NCBI RefSeq assembly: GCF_024508235.1
Contig: NZ_CP101943.1
Coordinates: 186,001 to 250,000, forward strand
DNA length: 64,000 bases
DNA from: Halococcus qingdaonensis
GTDB taxonomy: Archaea; Halobacteriota; Halobacteria; Halobacteriales; Halococcaceae
Direction: 5' to 3'
The translations under genes and the position numbers were made by a program. The notes beneath the pieces are model-generated. The model had not been told where the DNA came from. It was given only the letters and a program-made list of their open reading frames with translations, and did no database searches. This document shows, one piece after another, positions 26,603-33,919 of the stretch (position 1 is the first letter of the stretch; each line of letters starts with the position of its first letter).

Positions 26603-27075
26603 TCGACCGCGAACGGGCTTTCGCTTCGTTTCCACTCCCAGCCGGGGAGCCGCGTCTGAAACCCTGCCGCAAGCGCCGCGAGCGCGTCGTCGGCACCCGC
26701 CGGTCCCTCGATGTGAGTGTGAATATCCGTGTAGTGGAAGGTCGCCTCGCCGAGCAGTCTGAGCGGTTGCTGACCGGCGATCGTCCCGGCGAGCTCGCGG
26801 CCGAGCAGTTCGTCGACGACGAACCCTGGATAGTCGCCCTCGACGTCGAGCTCTTCGAGCAGCGCGAGCAGCGCGGCGACGTTGACCGCGCGATCACCGT
26901 CGGCGAAGACGGTGTCGGCCTCGTCGCGGTAGGCCTCGACGGTGACGCTCGCGACGTCGGTGTCGAAGGCGTCGCCGAGATCGGCGCGCACGTCGTTGAT
27001 GAGTGCAACGACCGTTGGGGCGCGGTCGACGGTGTGCTCGTGGGCGGCGGCGACGGTGTCGGTAGTGACTCGCAT
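26599..27075 (-). CDS. Uncharacterised acidic haloarchaeal protein
   Basis: A 158-residue soluble, acidic protein that I do not assign to a family. It has an alpha-helical appearance, with TVVALINDVRADLG, AALLALLEELDVEGDYPGFVVDELL and a C-terminal LPGWEWKRSESP. Codon usage and acidity match its neighbours, and the frame is intact over its length. It is convergent with the TRAP permease and shares a CTAG tetranucleotide as stop. It is not obviously part of transport. Confidence 0.7.
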   Translation of the reverse strand: MRVTTDTVAAAHEHTVDRAPTVVALINDVRADLGDAFDTDVASVTVEAYRDEADTVFADGDRAVNVAALLALLEELDVEGDYPGFVVDELLGRELAGTIAGQQPLRLLGEATFHYTDIHTHIEGPAGADDALAALAAGFQTRLPGWEWKRSESPFAVD

Positions 27076-27118
27076 GTGTCGCCGGAGGGGCCGGGGATAC
27101 CAAAACTGTCGGCCGCCA

Positions 27119-27174
27119 ATGCCCCATCCTCAAGCGCGAGCCGTCAGGCGAGCGGTAGGATGGGGAGGATGTCA
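27119..27174 (+). mobile_element. Solo IS1341-type right end (omega-RNA scaffold relic)
   Basis: A 56-base segment with no tnpB. CCCCATCCT (27122-27130) pairs perfectly with AGGATGGGG (27158-27166), and GGGGAGGATGTCA closes it (27162-27174). One frame still reads PILKREPSGER then TAG, the last codons of a TnpB related to the relic at 56.2 kb. It stands between the convergent gene and aCPSF1. Confidence 0.75.
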
Positions 27175-27410
27175 CGGTTTTGCGAAAGGTTTTATAATCG
27201 CCGTCCTATACCTCCGAATACACGCGGGTTTTCCGGACTCTCAGCACCGAACGCGGGGTCCGAACCCGAACCCGCCCGCTGGGTCGAAGACCTCCAGAGC
27301 GTACCGCATAGGCTACGCGTCGTGTTCGCGACGGCGAGCGACGAGATCCGATCGCCGGTGGCGATCGGGGGTGACCCGGACGGGCGAAATCTCATGGACT
27401 GAGTTCCAGT
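27175..27410. other. Intergenic region upstream of aCPSF1
   Basis: Together with the solo IS end this makes a gap of about 335 bases without a gene. It holds a good TATA element (TTTATAATC, 27190-27198), about 215 bases before the aCPSF1 ATG. A short open frame ends at 27402 (FATASDEIRSPVAIGGD) but has no recognisable family or convincing start. I see nothing else. Confidence 0.4.
27190..27198 (+). promoter_or_regulatory. Strong TATA-like element
   Basis: TTTATAATC in a short AT-rich island, predicting transcription from about 27222 and a leader of about 190 bases before aCPSF1, or a separate small RNA. Confidence 0.4.
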
Positions 27411-29321
27411 ATGAGCACGGTAGACAAGCAACTCGACGAGATAACGTCGACGATAACGGACGAACTGCCAAACGACATCTCGGTTTCGGACGTCACCTAC
27501 GAAGGGCCGGAGCTGGTCATCTACACGCGTGACCCGAAGAAGTTCGCGCGCAACGGCGACCTGATCCGGACCCTCGCGGGCAAACTCAGAAAGCGCATCA
27601 CGGTGCGCCCCGAGCCCGACGCGCTCACGCCGCCCGAGAGCGCCCGCGAGACGGTGCGGTCGGTGATCCCCGACGATGCCGACGTCTCGAACGTCGATTT
27701 CCACGAGGACACCGGCGAAGTCGTCATCGAGGCCGCGAAACCGGGCATGGTGATCGGCCGCCACGGCTCGACTCTCCGGGAGATCACCCAGGAGGTCGGC
27801 TGGACGCCCGAGGTCGTCAGAACGCCGCCGATCGAGTCCTCGACGGTCTCAAATGTCAGAAACTTCCTCAAACAGGAACGCGAGGAGCGCCGTGACATCC
27901 TCGAACGGGTCGGCCGCCAGATCCACCGCGAGGAGATGTCCGATGGCGAGTGGGTGCGCATCACGACGCTCGGCTGCTGTCGCGAAGTGGGCCGAGCGAG
28001 CTTCATCCTCTCGACGCCGGAGACGCGCATCCTCATCGACTGTGGCGACAAACCCGGCTCCGACGACGCGCCCTACCTCCAGGTGCCGGAAGCGAACCCA
28101 CTCAACTCGATCGACGCCGTCGTCCTCACGCACGCCCACCTCGATCACTCGGCGCTGATCCCGCTGCTGTTCAAATACGGCTACGACGGCCCGATCTACA
28201 CGACCGAGCCGACGCGCGATCTGATGGGGCTGCTCCAGCTGGACTACCTGGACGTCGCGGCGAAAGAAGGCCGCAGCCCACCCTACGACAGCGCGATGGT
28301 GCGCGAGGCGGTCAAACACACGATCCCCATCGAGTACGGCGACGTGACCGACATCGCGCCCGACGTCAAACTGACGATGCACAACGCGGGTCACATCCTC
28401 GGGAGCGCGGTCTCGCACTTCCACATCGGCGAGGGCCACTACAACGTCGCCTTCTCCGGCGACATCCACTACGACGATACCCGGCTGTTCAACGGTGCGG
28501 TCAACGACTTCCCGCGCGTCGAGACGCTCGTGATGGAGTCGACCTACGGCGGGCGCAACGACTACAAGACCGACCAGGCCGATTCCGAGGAACGCCTCGT
28601 CGAGATCATCAACGAGACCGCCGATCGCGGCGGCAAGGTCCTGGTGCCCTCCTTCGCGGTCGGGCGCTCCCAGGAGATCATGCTCGTGCTCGAAGAGGCG
28701 ATGCGCAACGGGAAGATCCCGGAGATGCCGGTCCACCTCGACGGGATGATCTGGGAGGCGACGGCGATCCACTCGACCTACCCCGAATATCTCCGTGACG
28801 ACCTCCGCGATCGCATCTTCCACGACGACGAGAACCCCTTCCTCGCGCCGCAGTTCAACCACATCGACGAGGGTGAGGACGAACGCGAGGAGGTCGCCGC
28901 CGGCGATCCCGCGATCATCCTCTCGACGTCGGGGATGGTCACCGGTGGCCCGATCATGTCCTGGCTCGAACATCTGGGAACCGATTCCGACAGCACGATG
29001 ACCTTCGTCGGCTATCAGGCACAGGGGACGCTCGGCCGCCGCATTCAGAACGGGTGGGACGAGATCCCGATGAACGGCGGGCGCGGGCGCTCGGGCACGC
29101 TGAACCTCGAACTCGAAGTCGAAACCGTCGACGGGTTCTCGGGCCACGCCGACCGACAGGGTCTAGAGAACTTCGTCAAGACGATGAACCCGCGCCCGGA
29201 GAAGGTGCTCTGCGTCCACGGCGACGAACAGAGCGTTCAGGACTTCTCCTCGGCGCTCTATCACAACTACAACATGCGGACGTTCGCGCCGAAGAACCTC
29301 GAAACGTTCCGATTCAAGTAG
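27411..29321 (+). CDS. aCPSF1 (FttA) beta-CASP ribonuclease with KH domains
   Basis: A 636-residue archaeal termination and RNA-processing nuclease. The N-terminal KHa/KHb region (about 1-145) contains GMVIGRHGSTL. The metallo-beta-lactamase core follows, with VVLTHAHLDHS (zinc motif near residues 240-246), HNAGHILGSAV, FSGDIHYDD and ESTYGGRN, then the beta-CASP domain (VLVPSFAVGRSQEIM, ILSTSGMVTGGP) and the C-terminal VDGFSGHADRQGL. aCPSF1 cleaves nascent RNA at U-rich sites to end transcription in archaea. Length and all metal ligands are as expected. Confidence 0.95.
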   Translation: MSTVDKQLDEITSTITDELPNDISVSDVTYEGPELVIYTRDPKKFARNGDLIRTLAGKLRKRITVRPEPDALTPPESARETVRSVIPDDADVSNVDFHEDTGEVVIEAAKPGMVIGRHGSTLREITQEVGWTPEVVRTPPIESSTVSNVRNFLKQEREERRDILERVGRQIHREEMSDGEWVRITTLGCCREVGRASFILSTPETRILIDCGDKPGSDDAPYLQVPEANPLNSIDAVVLTHAHLDHSALIPLLFKYGYDGPIYTTEPTRDLMGLLQLDYLDVAAKEGRSPPYDSAMVREAVKHTIPIEYGDVTDIAPDVKLTMHNAGHILGSAVSHFHIGEGHYNVAFSGDIHYDDTRLFNGAVNDFPRVETLVMESTYGGRNDYKTDQADSEERLVEIINETADRGGKVLVPSFAVGRSQEIMLVLEEAMRNGKIPEMPVHLDGMIWEATAIHSTYPEYLRDDLRDRIFHDDENPFLAPQFNHIDEGEDEREEVAAGDPAIILSTSGMVTGGPIMSWLEHLGTDSDSTMTFVGYQAQGTLGRRIQNGWDEIPMNGGRGRSGTLNLELEVETVDGFSGHADRQGLENFVKTMNPRPEKVLCVHGDEQSVQDFSSALYHNYNMRTFAPKNLETFRFK

Positions 29322-29454
29322 CGAGCATAGCGACCCTGCACGGGGCGGCGTGTGCTGACTGTCTTGACTGTCGTTTGGCGCGACACAGCGTCCTTCCAGA
29401 CTCAGTTCTGTCGGCGAAACGACTAACACGGAGCGACAGCGTATCTTCACATGG

Positions 29455-29748
29455 GTGTCGAGAGTGTACACACCACACGGATCGACTGGCAACGGCCGGC
29501 CGACCGTCTCCGACAGTGACGGGGCAAAACGCATCGGATCGCTCGAGCATCATCTCTGTGGCGCTGGCGGCTTGCTGGTGGCCATCGTACTCACGGTACT
29601 GTTCTACCCGCTGTTGGTCTCGCTCGCACTCGGACTCGAGATGCTTGCCACGACGGCGCTCGTTTCGGCGGTCGTTCTCGTCTGGTGTCTCGCGTGGATC
29701 GGTCTCGAACTGCTCTGGGAATGGCAGACGGAGCGCGATTCAACATAA
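29455..29748 (+). CDS. Small two-TM membrane protein
   Basis: A 97-residue frame with two hydrophobic stretches, GAGGLLVAIVLTVLFYPLLVSLALGL and TTALVSAVVLVWCLAWIGLELLW, joined by a very short turn (hairpin), with a hydrophilic N-terminus and a charged C-terminal tail. No family recognised. GTG 29455 is the annotated start; a later GTG is possible. It stands alone between aCPSF1 and the DMT transporter. Reality of the gene rests on the clean membrane pattern. Confidence 0.5.
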   Translation: MSRVYTPHGSTGNGRPTVSDSDGAKRIGSLEHHLCGAGGLLVAIVLTVLFYPLLVSLALGLEMLATTALVSAVVLVWCLAWIGLELLWEWQTERDST

Positions 29749-29871
29749 CTACTGCTTGATTCTGTTGCCCAGCGTGCCACGAACGAGGCAGCGAATCGCC
29801 TTGCGTACGGGTGGACGTGTTCCAGTGAAATGCGCCGCTCGCTGCGTCACGACTCGGTTCGACATCGTTAT

Positions 29872-29888
29872 TGATCGTAAATCGATCA
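29872..29888. promoter_or_regulatory. Operator-like palindrome upstream of DMT transporter
   Basis: TGATCG-TAAAT-CGATCA is a perfect 6-5-6 inverted repeat centred 43 bases before the ATG at 29923. The AT-rich centre could double as TATA element, so a bound dimer would block transcription. Confidence 0.4.
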
Positions 29889-29922
29889 CAAAAGCTATCC
29901 AGGGATCGATACAGTCTCTGCC

Positions 29923-30825
29923 ATGGATACTGTTGTTGTGGGGCTTGCTCTTCTGACTGCAACGAGTTGGGGCATCTCGGATCCGCTCTCGAAGGCAGGC
30001 ATGGAGCGGGGTGGAACGCCACTATTGGCATCGATCGTCGTCGTCTCGGTGAGCGTGATCGGCTACTGGCTCTCGCTCGTCATCAGAGGGTTCGATCTCT
30101 TCGCGCTCCCGCTCTGGGTGGTGGGTGCGTTTTTCGGGATCGGGCTCGTCTCGACCGGGCTCGCTCGCCTGCTGAACTACGTCGGCGTCGAGCGCGCCGG
30201 GGCCAGCGTCAACAGCGCGACGGTCAACACGCGTCCGCTGTGGGCGACGATCCTCGCGATCGTCTTTCTCGGTGAATCGATCACGGCCCAGGGAGTAGTG
30301 GGCATTCTCTGTGTCGTGAGCGGGCTGGGACTCGTCGCGTTCTCGGGTGGCGGTGACATCACCGGCTGGAACAAACGTGATCTGCTCTTCCCGCTCGGGG
30401 CGGCGCTGACGTTCGCGTTCGGCAACGTCGCCCGCCGATTTCTGTTCACCAACACGGCTGCGACACCGCTGGATGCGGTCGCACTCAACGAACTCGCCGG
30501 TCTCGTCGGACTGCTATCCTTCATCCTCTACTCGCAACGTGGGCAGCTGCGCTCGTTTTTCCGGATTCCGCGTGAGGCGTACGCGTATTTCGTCGGCTGT
30601 GGCGTCTTCAGCGCGCTCGCGCTGTTCGGGCTGTTCGCTGCCTTGGAACGGGGCCAGGTAACCGTCGTCGACCCGCTTTCGAGTCCGACCTCCCTGTTCG
30701 CGATCCTCGTGACGGCTCTGTTCTTCCGCCAGGTCGAATCGATCACACGACGGCTGCTCGTCGGGGCAGTTCTGGTGATATCGGGTGTCGTGCTCATCAC
30801 CGGACCACGGTTCCTGACGCTGTGA
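29923..30825 (+). CDS. EamA/DMT-family transporter (10 TM)
   Basis: A 300-residue permease with ten hydrophobic segments in two EamA repeats, the first ending near GLGLVAFSGG and the second near GVVLITGPRF. Features include ATSWGISDPLSKAG at the first TM and ERAGASVNSATVNTRPLWATILAIVFLGESIT, typical of drug/metabolite exporters. The substrate is unknown. A palindrome lies in its probable promoter. Remains of another gene follow directly after its stop. Confidence 0.85.
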   Translation: MDTVVVGLALLTATSWGISDPLSKAGMERGGTPLLASIVVVSVSVIGYWLSLVIRGFDLFALPLWVVGAFFGIGLVSTGLARLLNYVGVERAGASVNSATVNTRPLWATILAIVFLGESITAQGVVGILCVVSGLGLVAFSGGGDITGWNKRDLLFPLGAALTFAFGNVARRFLFTNTAATPLDAVALNELAGLVGLLSFILYSQRGQLRSFFRIPREAYAYFVGCGVFSALALFGLFAALERGQVTVVDPLSSPTSLFAILVTALFFRQVESITRRLLVGAVLVISGVVLITGPRFLTL

Positions 30826-31036
30826 TCCAGCCGGAAGACGAGAAACAGCCATCGAGTCGACGGTAATCGATAGCGGACTGGAGGGGCCGGAGGTCGTCCG
30901 GCTGTCGCTCGCACCGGACGTGCCGGACGACGTTCGCGAGCGTGTCGATTCGCTGGCCGACCGCATCGTCGCGGGCGAGCTTGCGGTCGACATCGACTAC
31001 GACGGGCCGGAGTTCGATCCGTTCGACGCGGACTGA
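30818..31036 (+). pseudogene. Start-less C-terminal gene remnant (possibly BMP-type binding protein)
   Basis: This frame, open from 30818 to the TGA at 31034-31036, has no ATG or GTG before its conserved-looking part. It reads VIDSGLEGPEVVRLSL, then DVPDDVRERVDSLADRIVAGEL and VDIDYDGPEFDPFDAD. The P-D-x-V-R-x-x-V-x-x-x-x-x-x-I-x-x-G-E-x pattern resembles the C-terminal end of BMP/PnrA-family ABC substrate-binding proteins. It overlaps the stop of the DMT gene and is acidic like real haloarchaeal protein. I read it as the tail of a gene whose front was lost, with the family assignment tentative. Confidence 0.4.
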
Positions 31037-31072
31037 GTCACCGGGACGAAAATCGGAGTATGTTCGACGACC

Positions 31073-31876
31073 TCACTCCGCCTCGGACGGGTCGACGACC
31101 TCGTCGGTCGCGGGATAGACGCCGACCTGCTCGCAGAGATCGCCCATCGGGCAGGCGTCGGGATCGTCGAGACAGGCGGGGCTGCGTGCGGTGCAGTACT
31201 CGCGCCCGAACTGGATCGTCGCCGTGTGGCCGAATCCACATTTCTCGGCGGGCACCTGTGCTTCGAGCACCTCCCGGACACCCTCGTGATCGGCGTCGGC
31301 CGGGGCGATCCCGAGCCGGCGATAGATCCGGTGGACGTGTGTATCGACCGGGAAGACGCCGGCACGCCCGCCGGAAAACAGGAGCACGCAGTCGGCGGTT
31401 TTCGGTCCGACACCCGAGAAGTCGAGCAGCGTCTCGCGTACCGTCGCGGGCTCCTCGTCGGTGACGAACTCGTCGAACGCTGCGGCGCTCCCGTATTCCT
31501 CGACGACGCGCTCGGCGATAGCGATCATCGTCTCGGATTTCTGGTTGTAGAGCCCCGCCGATTCGATCGTCTCGGCGAGCGTCGACTGCTCGGCGTTGGC
31601 GAGTGCTTTCGCGAGATCCGCCCCTTCGCCGTAGTGTGCCATCAGCGCGTCGTGGGCGGGCTGGCTCGCCTTGTCGCTCGTGTTCTGGCTCAGGATCGTG
31701 CGCACGAGACACTCAAAAGCATCCTGGCCGCCGTACGTCTTCTGCCAGTAGAGCTCGCCGAGCCGATCGACGACCGCCTCGGCACGGGTTTCGGCGTCGC
31801 GCTCGTCGAATTCCGCGGCGAGACCGCCACCGTCGGACCCACCACTGATGTTCTCCGTCGGTTCGTCCTCGCTCAT
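31073..31876 (-). CDS. nth: Endonuclease III (DNA-(apurinic/apyrimidinic site) lyase)
   Basis: A 267-residue base-excision-repair enzyme of the HhH-GPD superfamily. CLVRTILSQNTSD opens the fold, LLDFSGVGPKTADCV is the helix-hairpin-helix with the catalytic Lys (about 159), and FPVDTHVHRI holds the catalytic Asp (about 178). Four cysteines for the 4Fe-4S cluster lie at about 228, 235, 242 and 248, with C-x6-C-x6-C-x5-C spacing; the middle loop is four residues longer than the bacterial pattern. About 35 acidic, low-complexity residues precede the catalytic fold, as is usual in haloarchaea. Confidence 0.92.
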   Translation of the reverse strand: MSEDEPTENISGGSDGGGLAAEFDERDAETRAEAVVDRLGELYWQKTYGGQDAFECLVRTILSQNTSDKASQPAHDALMAHYGEGADLAKALANAEQSTLAETIESAGLYNQKSETMIAIAERVVEEYGSAAAFDEFVTDEEPATVRETLLDFSGVGPKTADCVLLFSGGRAGVFPVDTHVHRIYRRLGIAPADADHEGVREVLEAQVPAEKCGFGHTATIQFGREYCTARSPACLDDPDACPMGDLCEQVGVYPATDEVVDPSEAE

Positions 31877-31906
31877 GAACTACCCTCGTGGGCCGACCAC
31901 AAAACG

Positions 31907-32320
31907 CTATTCGACGCGGAACACGCCCGTGATCTCAGCTCCCTCGGCGAGCGCGTCGACGAAAGCTCGGTCGAGATTGGCGGCCGCCGTATCCGCTCCG
32001 ACCATCACGGTTCGATCGTCGACGTAGTCGCTCGTCCGGCAGACGAAGCTTCGGTCGTTCGTGAATTCGAGCTCCGGATGGCCGCGTCCGGTGACGGTCT
32101 CGGTGTGATCGCCGGCGTCGAGCGTCAGCGTGATCGTCGCCTCGCTGTCACGGCAGGCCTCGACGAACGCGGGGTCGAAATCCGCGGGCGCGCGGTCGGC
32201 CTCGATGCCGAGAATGCAGTCGCCCGCCGGCGTCAGATAGTCGTCTTGGGTCAGTTCGAGCGTGCTCGCGTGGCGCGCGGTGACGTTCTCGTGGCCGCGC
32301 GCACGGACGCGTTCGTCCAT
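31907..32320 (-). CDS. DUF371 family protein
   Basis: A 137-residue archaeal protein of unknown function. RARGHENVTARHASTLELTQDDYLTPAGDCILGIEAD is the family signature, and TGRGHPELEFTNDRSFVCRTSDYVDDRT completes it. DUF371 is widely conserved in archaea, which argues for a core role. The ATG at 32320 (MDERVRA) is preferred; the upstream in-frame ATG at 32329 adds only MAG. It is co-directional with nth, 30 bases upstream of it. Confidence 0.85.
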   Translation of the reverse strand: MDERVRARGHENVTARHASTLELTQDDYLTPAGDCILGIEADRAPADFDPAFVEACRDSEATITLTLDAGDHTETVTGRGHPELEFTNDRSFVCRTSDYVDDRTVMVGADTAAANLDRAFVDALAEGAEITGVFRVE

Positions 32321-32577
32321 ACCAGCCATCGCCGGAATCGACGGTTATAGCTTCGTGTTTCGGGCGCTGACCCACGACACAAGGGCTATCTTAATTCAGC
32401 GAGAGAATCCCGTCCCGAGGCCGGAGGCCGAGGGGCGGGCGTGAATCGCGTAAGCTTCATCCCAGAGGGTCGCAACCGCAGGCCACCCGGCGACGGCCCG
32501 GCTGGATATTCCACCGTGGCGTTCACTTTCACTCTGCACTCCGAACGTTTATGTCGGCTTAGCACAACAGGCTATAC

Positions 32578-33843
32578 ATGGCGATTCGGTCCATCACTCG
32601 CACCCACCGCGCTTCCATACGGAACCAGCGACAGGTACGGGATGGGCTGGATACGCTTGGTTTCGCCGCCGCAAAACTCTGGAATGTCGCCCGGTGGACG
32701 GCAGGGCGCGTTTGGGACGCTTGCGGCCAGATCCCTGACGACTCGGTACTCAAGTCGTACCTCAAGAGCCACGAACGCTACGCGGACCTCAACGCTCAGT
32801 CCAGTCAAGCAACTCTTGAAGAGTTGGATGAAGCGTTCAAAGGCTGGTACGGCCACCGGAACAACGGGAACGAGAAAGCGAACCCGCCCGGCTACCGCAA
32901 GTATGGCGACGACCACCCGCGCTCGACGGTCACGTTCAAAGAAGACGGCTTCAAGCACGACGAAAAGAACGGCTACATCCGGCTGTCGAAAGGCCGGAAT
33001 ACGAAGGCACACTGGTCCGACTTCATCCTGTGTGCCTACGACGCCGACCCGGACGTTGCCATCGAGAACGTCCAGCAGGTGCGCGCCGTGTACGAACGCG
33101 GCGAGTGGCGGTTGCACATCGTCTGTCGCCACGACATCGAGGTCGAACCACCCGGCGACCGAACCGCCGGGGTTGACCTCGGGATATGCAACGTCGCCGC
33201 CGTCTCCTTTGGCGACGAGTCGTTGCTGTTCCCTGGCGGCGGACTCAAAGAGGACGAATACTACTTCGCCAAACAGCGTGCGGAGTGCGACGATTCGTTC
33301 TCACGCGAGGCACAGCGCCTCGACCGGAAGCGCACTGAACGCCGCACGCACTTCTTGCACGCGCTGTCGAAAGCGATTGTCGCGGAGTGTGTTGAGCGGG
33401 GCGTCGGCACGCTTGTCGTGGGCGACCTCAGCGGAATCCGCGACGATGAGAACGGCAACCCGACGAATTGGGGCGACCACGGCAATCTCGACCTCCACGG
33501 GTGGGCGTTCGACCGCTTCACGACGATGCTCGACTACAAGGCCGAAGCCGAAGGTATCACCGTTGAGCAGGTGTCCGAACGCGACACGTCGAAGTCGTGT
33601 TCGGTCTGTGGCCGGTGCGACGACAGCCAGCGCGTCGAGCGCGGGCTGTACGTGTGCGACGACTGCGGGACCGTGGCGAACGCCGACACGAACGGCGCGG
33701 AGAACATCCGACAAAAGGTACTCTCGAATCCTCAACGAGAGGATAGGGATAACGGCTGGATGGCACAGCCAGCGGTCCGCCTGTTCGACTGCAGGGAGGG
33801 CGTTTTCGCCCCCCAAGAACAGGTCGCAGACCGCGAACCCTAA
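32578..33843 (+). CDS. tnpB: TnpB RNA-guided nuclease-family protein
   Basis: A 421-residue protein collinear with the one at 17362. RuvC-I is GVDLGICN (Asp about 200), RuvC-II LVVGDLSGIRDDENG (about 279-293), the zinc ribbon CSVCG...CDDCG, and RuvC-III NADTNGAENI. As in the other complete copy, the canonical RuvC-II glutamate is replaced by Gly in G-D-L, with Asp289, Asp290 and Glu291 shifted downstream. The ATG at 32578 matches the start of the other copies. The frame is intact with no frameshift, consistent with selection to keep it. Confidence 0.9.
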   Translation: MAIRSITRTHRASIRNQRQVRDGLDTLGFAAAKLWNVARWTAGRVWDACGQIPDDSVLKSYLKSHERYADLNAQSSQATLEELDEAFKGWYGHRNNGNEKANPPGYRKYGDDHPRSTVTFKEDGFKHDEKNGYIRLSKGRNTKAHWSDFILCAYDADPDVAIENVQQVRAVYERGEWRLHIVCRHDIEVEPPGDRTAGVDLGICNVAAVSFGDESLLFPGGGLKEDEYYFAKQRAECDDSFSREAQRLDRKRTERRTHFLHALSKAIVAECVERGVGTLVVGDLSGIRDDENGNPTNWGDHGNLDLHGWAFDRFTTMLDYKAEAEGITVEQVSERDTSKSCSVCGRCDDSQRVERGLYVCDDCGTVANADTNGAENIRQKVLSNPQREDRDNGWMAQPAVRLFDCREGVFAPQEQVADREP

Positions 33844-33894
33844 TATCCCAACTGCGGTCGGGAAACTCCGGCGTTCATGCCGGGGAGGATGTCA
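33830..33894 (+). ncRNA. Predicted omega-RNA/right-end RNA scaffold of the 32.4 kb element
   Basis: The tnpB stop is followed by CCCAACTGCGGTCGGG and a hairpin CTCCGGCGTTCATGCCGGGGAG (CCGGC pairs with GCCGG), ending in GATGTCA. Its guide would start at 33895 and run into the 5' leader of the GH2-like gene, whose ATG is at 33920. Confidence 0.5.
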
Positions 33895-33919
33895 TGGCTG
33901 CGGCGAACACCCAACTGCT

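Larger units (their letters stand above)
32400..33896 (+). mobile_element. Complete IS1341-type element, second copy
   Basis: The left end (32404-32456) keeps the pattern of a GC-rich hairpin followed by CGCGTAAGCTTC, and a second hairpin followed by GGATATTCCACC precedes tnpB, as in the 17.2 kb element but diverged. The right end closes with GGGGAGGATGTCA at 33882-33894. It is a separate lineage rather than a recent copy, because the two tnpB genes differ throughout. No tnpA. Confidence 0.78.

Noticed and set aside
32441-33919. 1046-residue frame joining IS sequence to the GH2-like protein
   Set aside because: The first 493 residues are an out-of-frame Ser/Thr/Arg-rich shadow of tnpB; the true gene begins at 33920.
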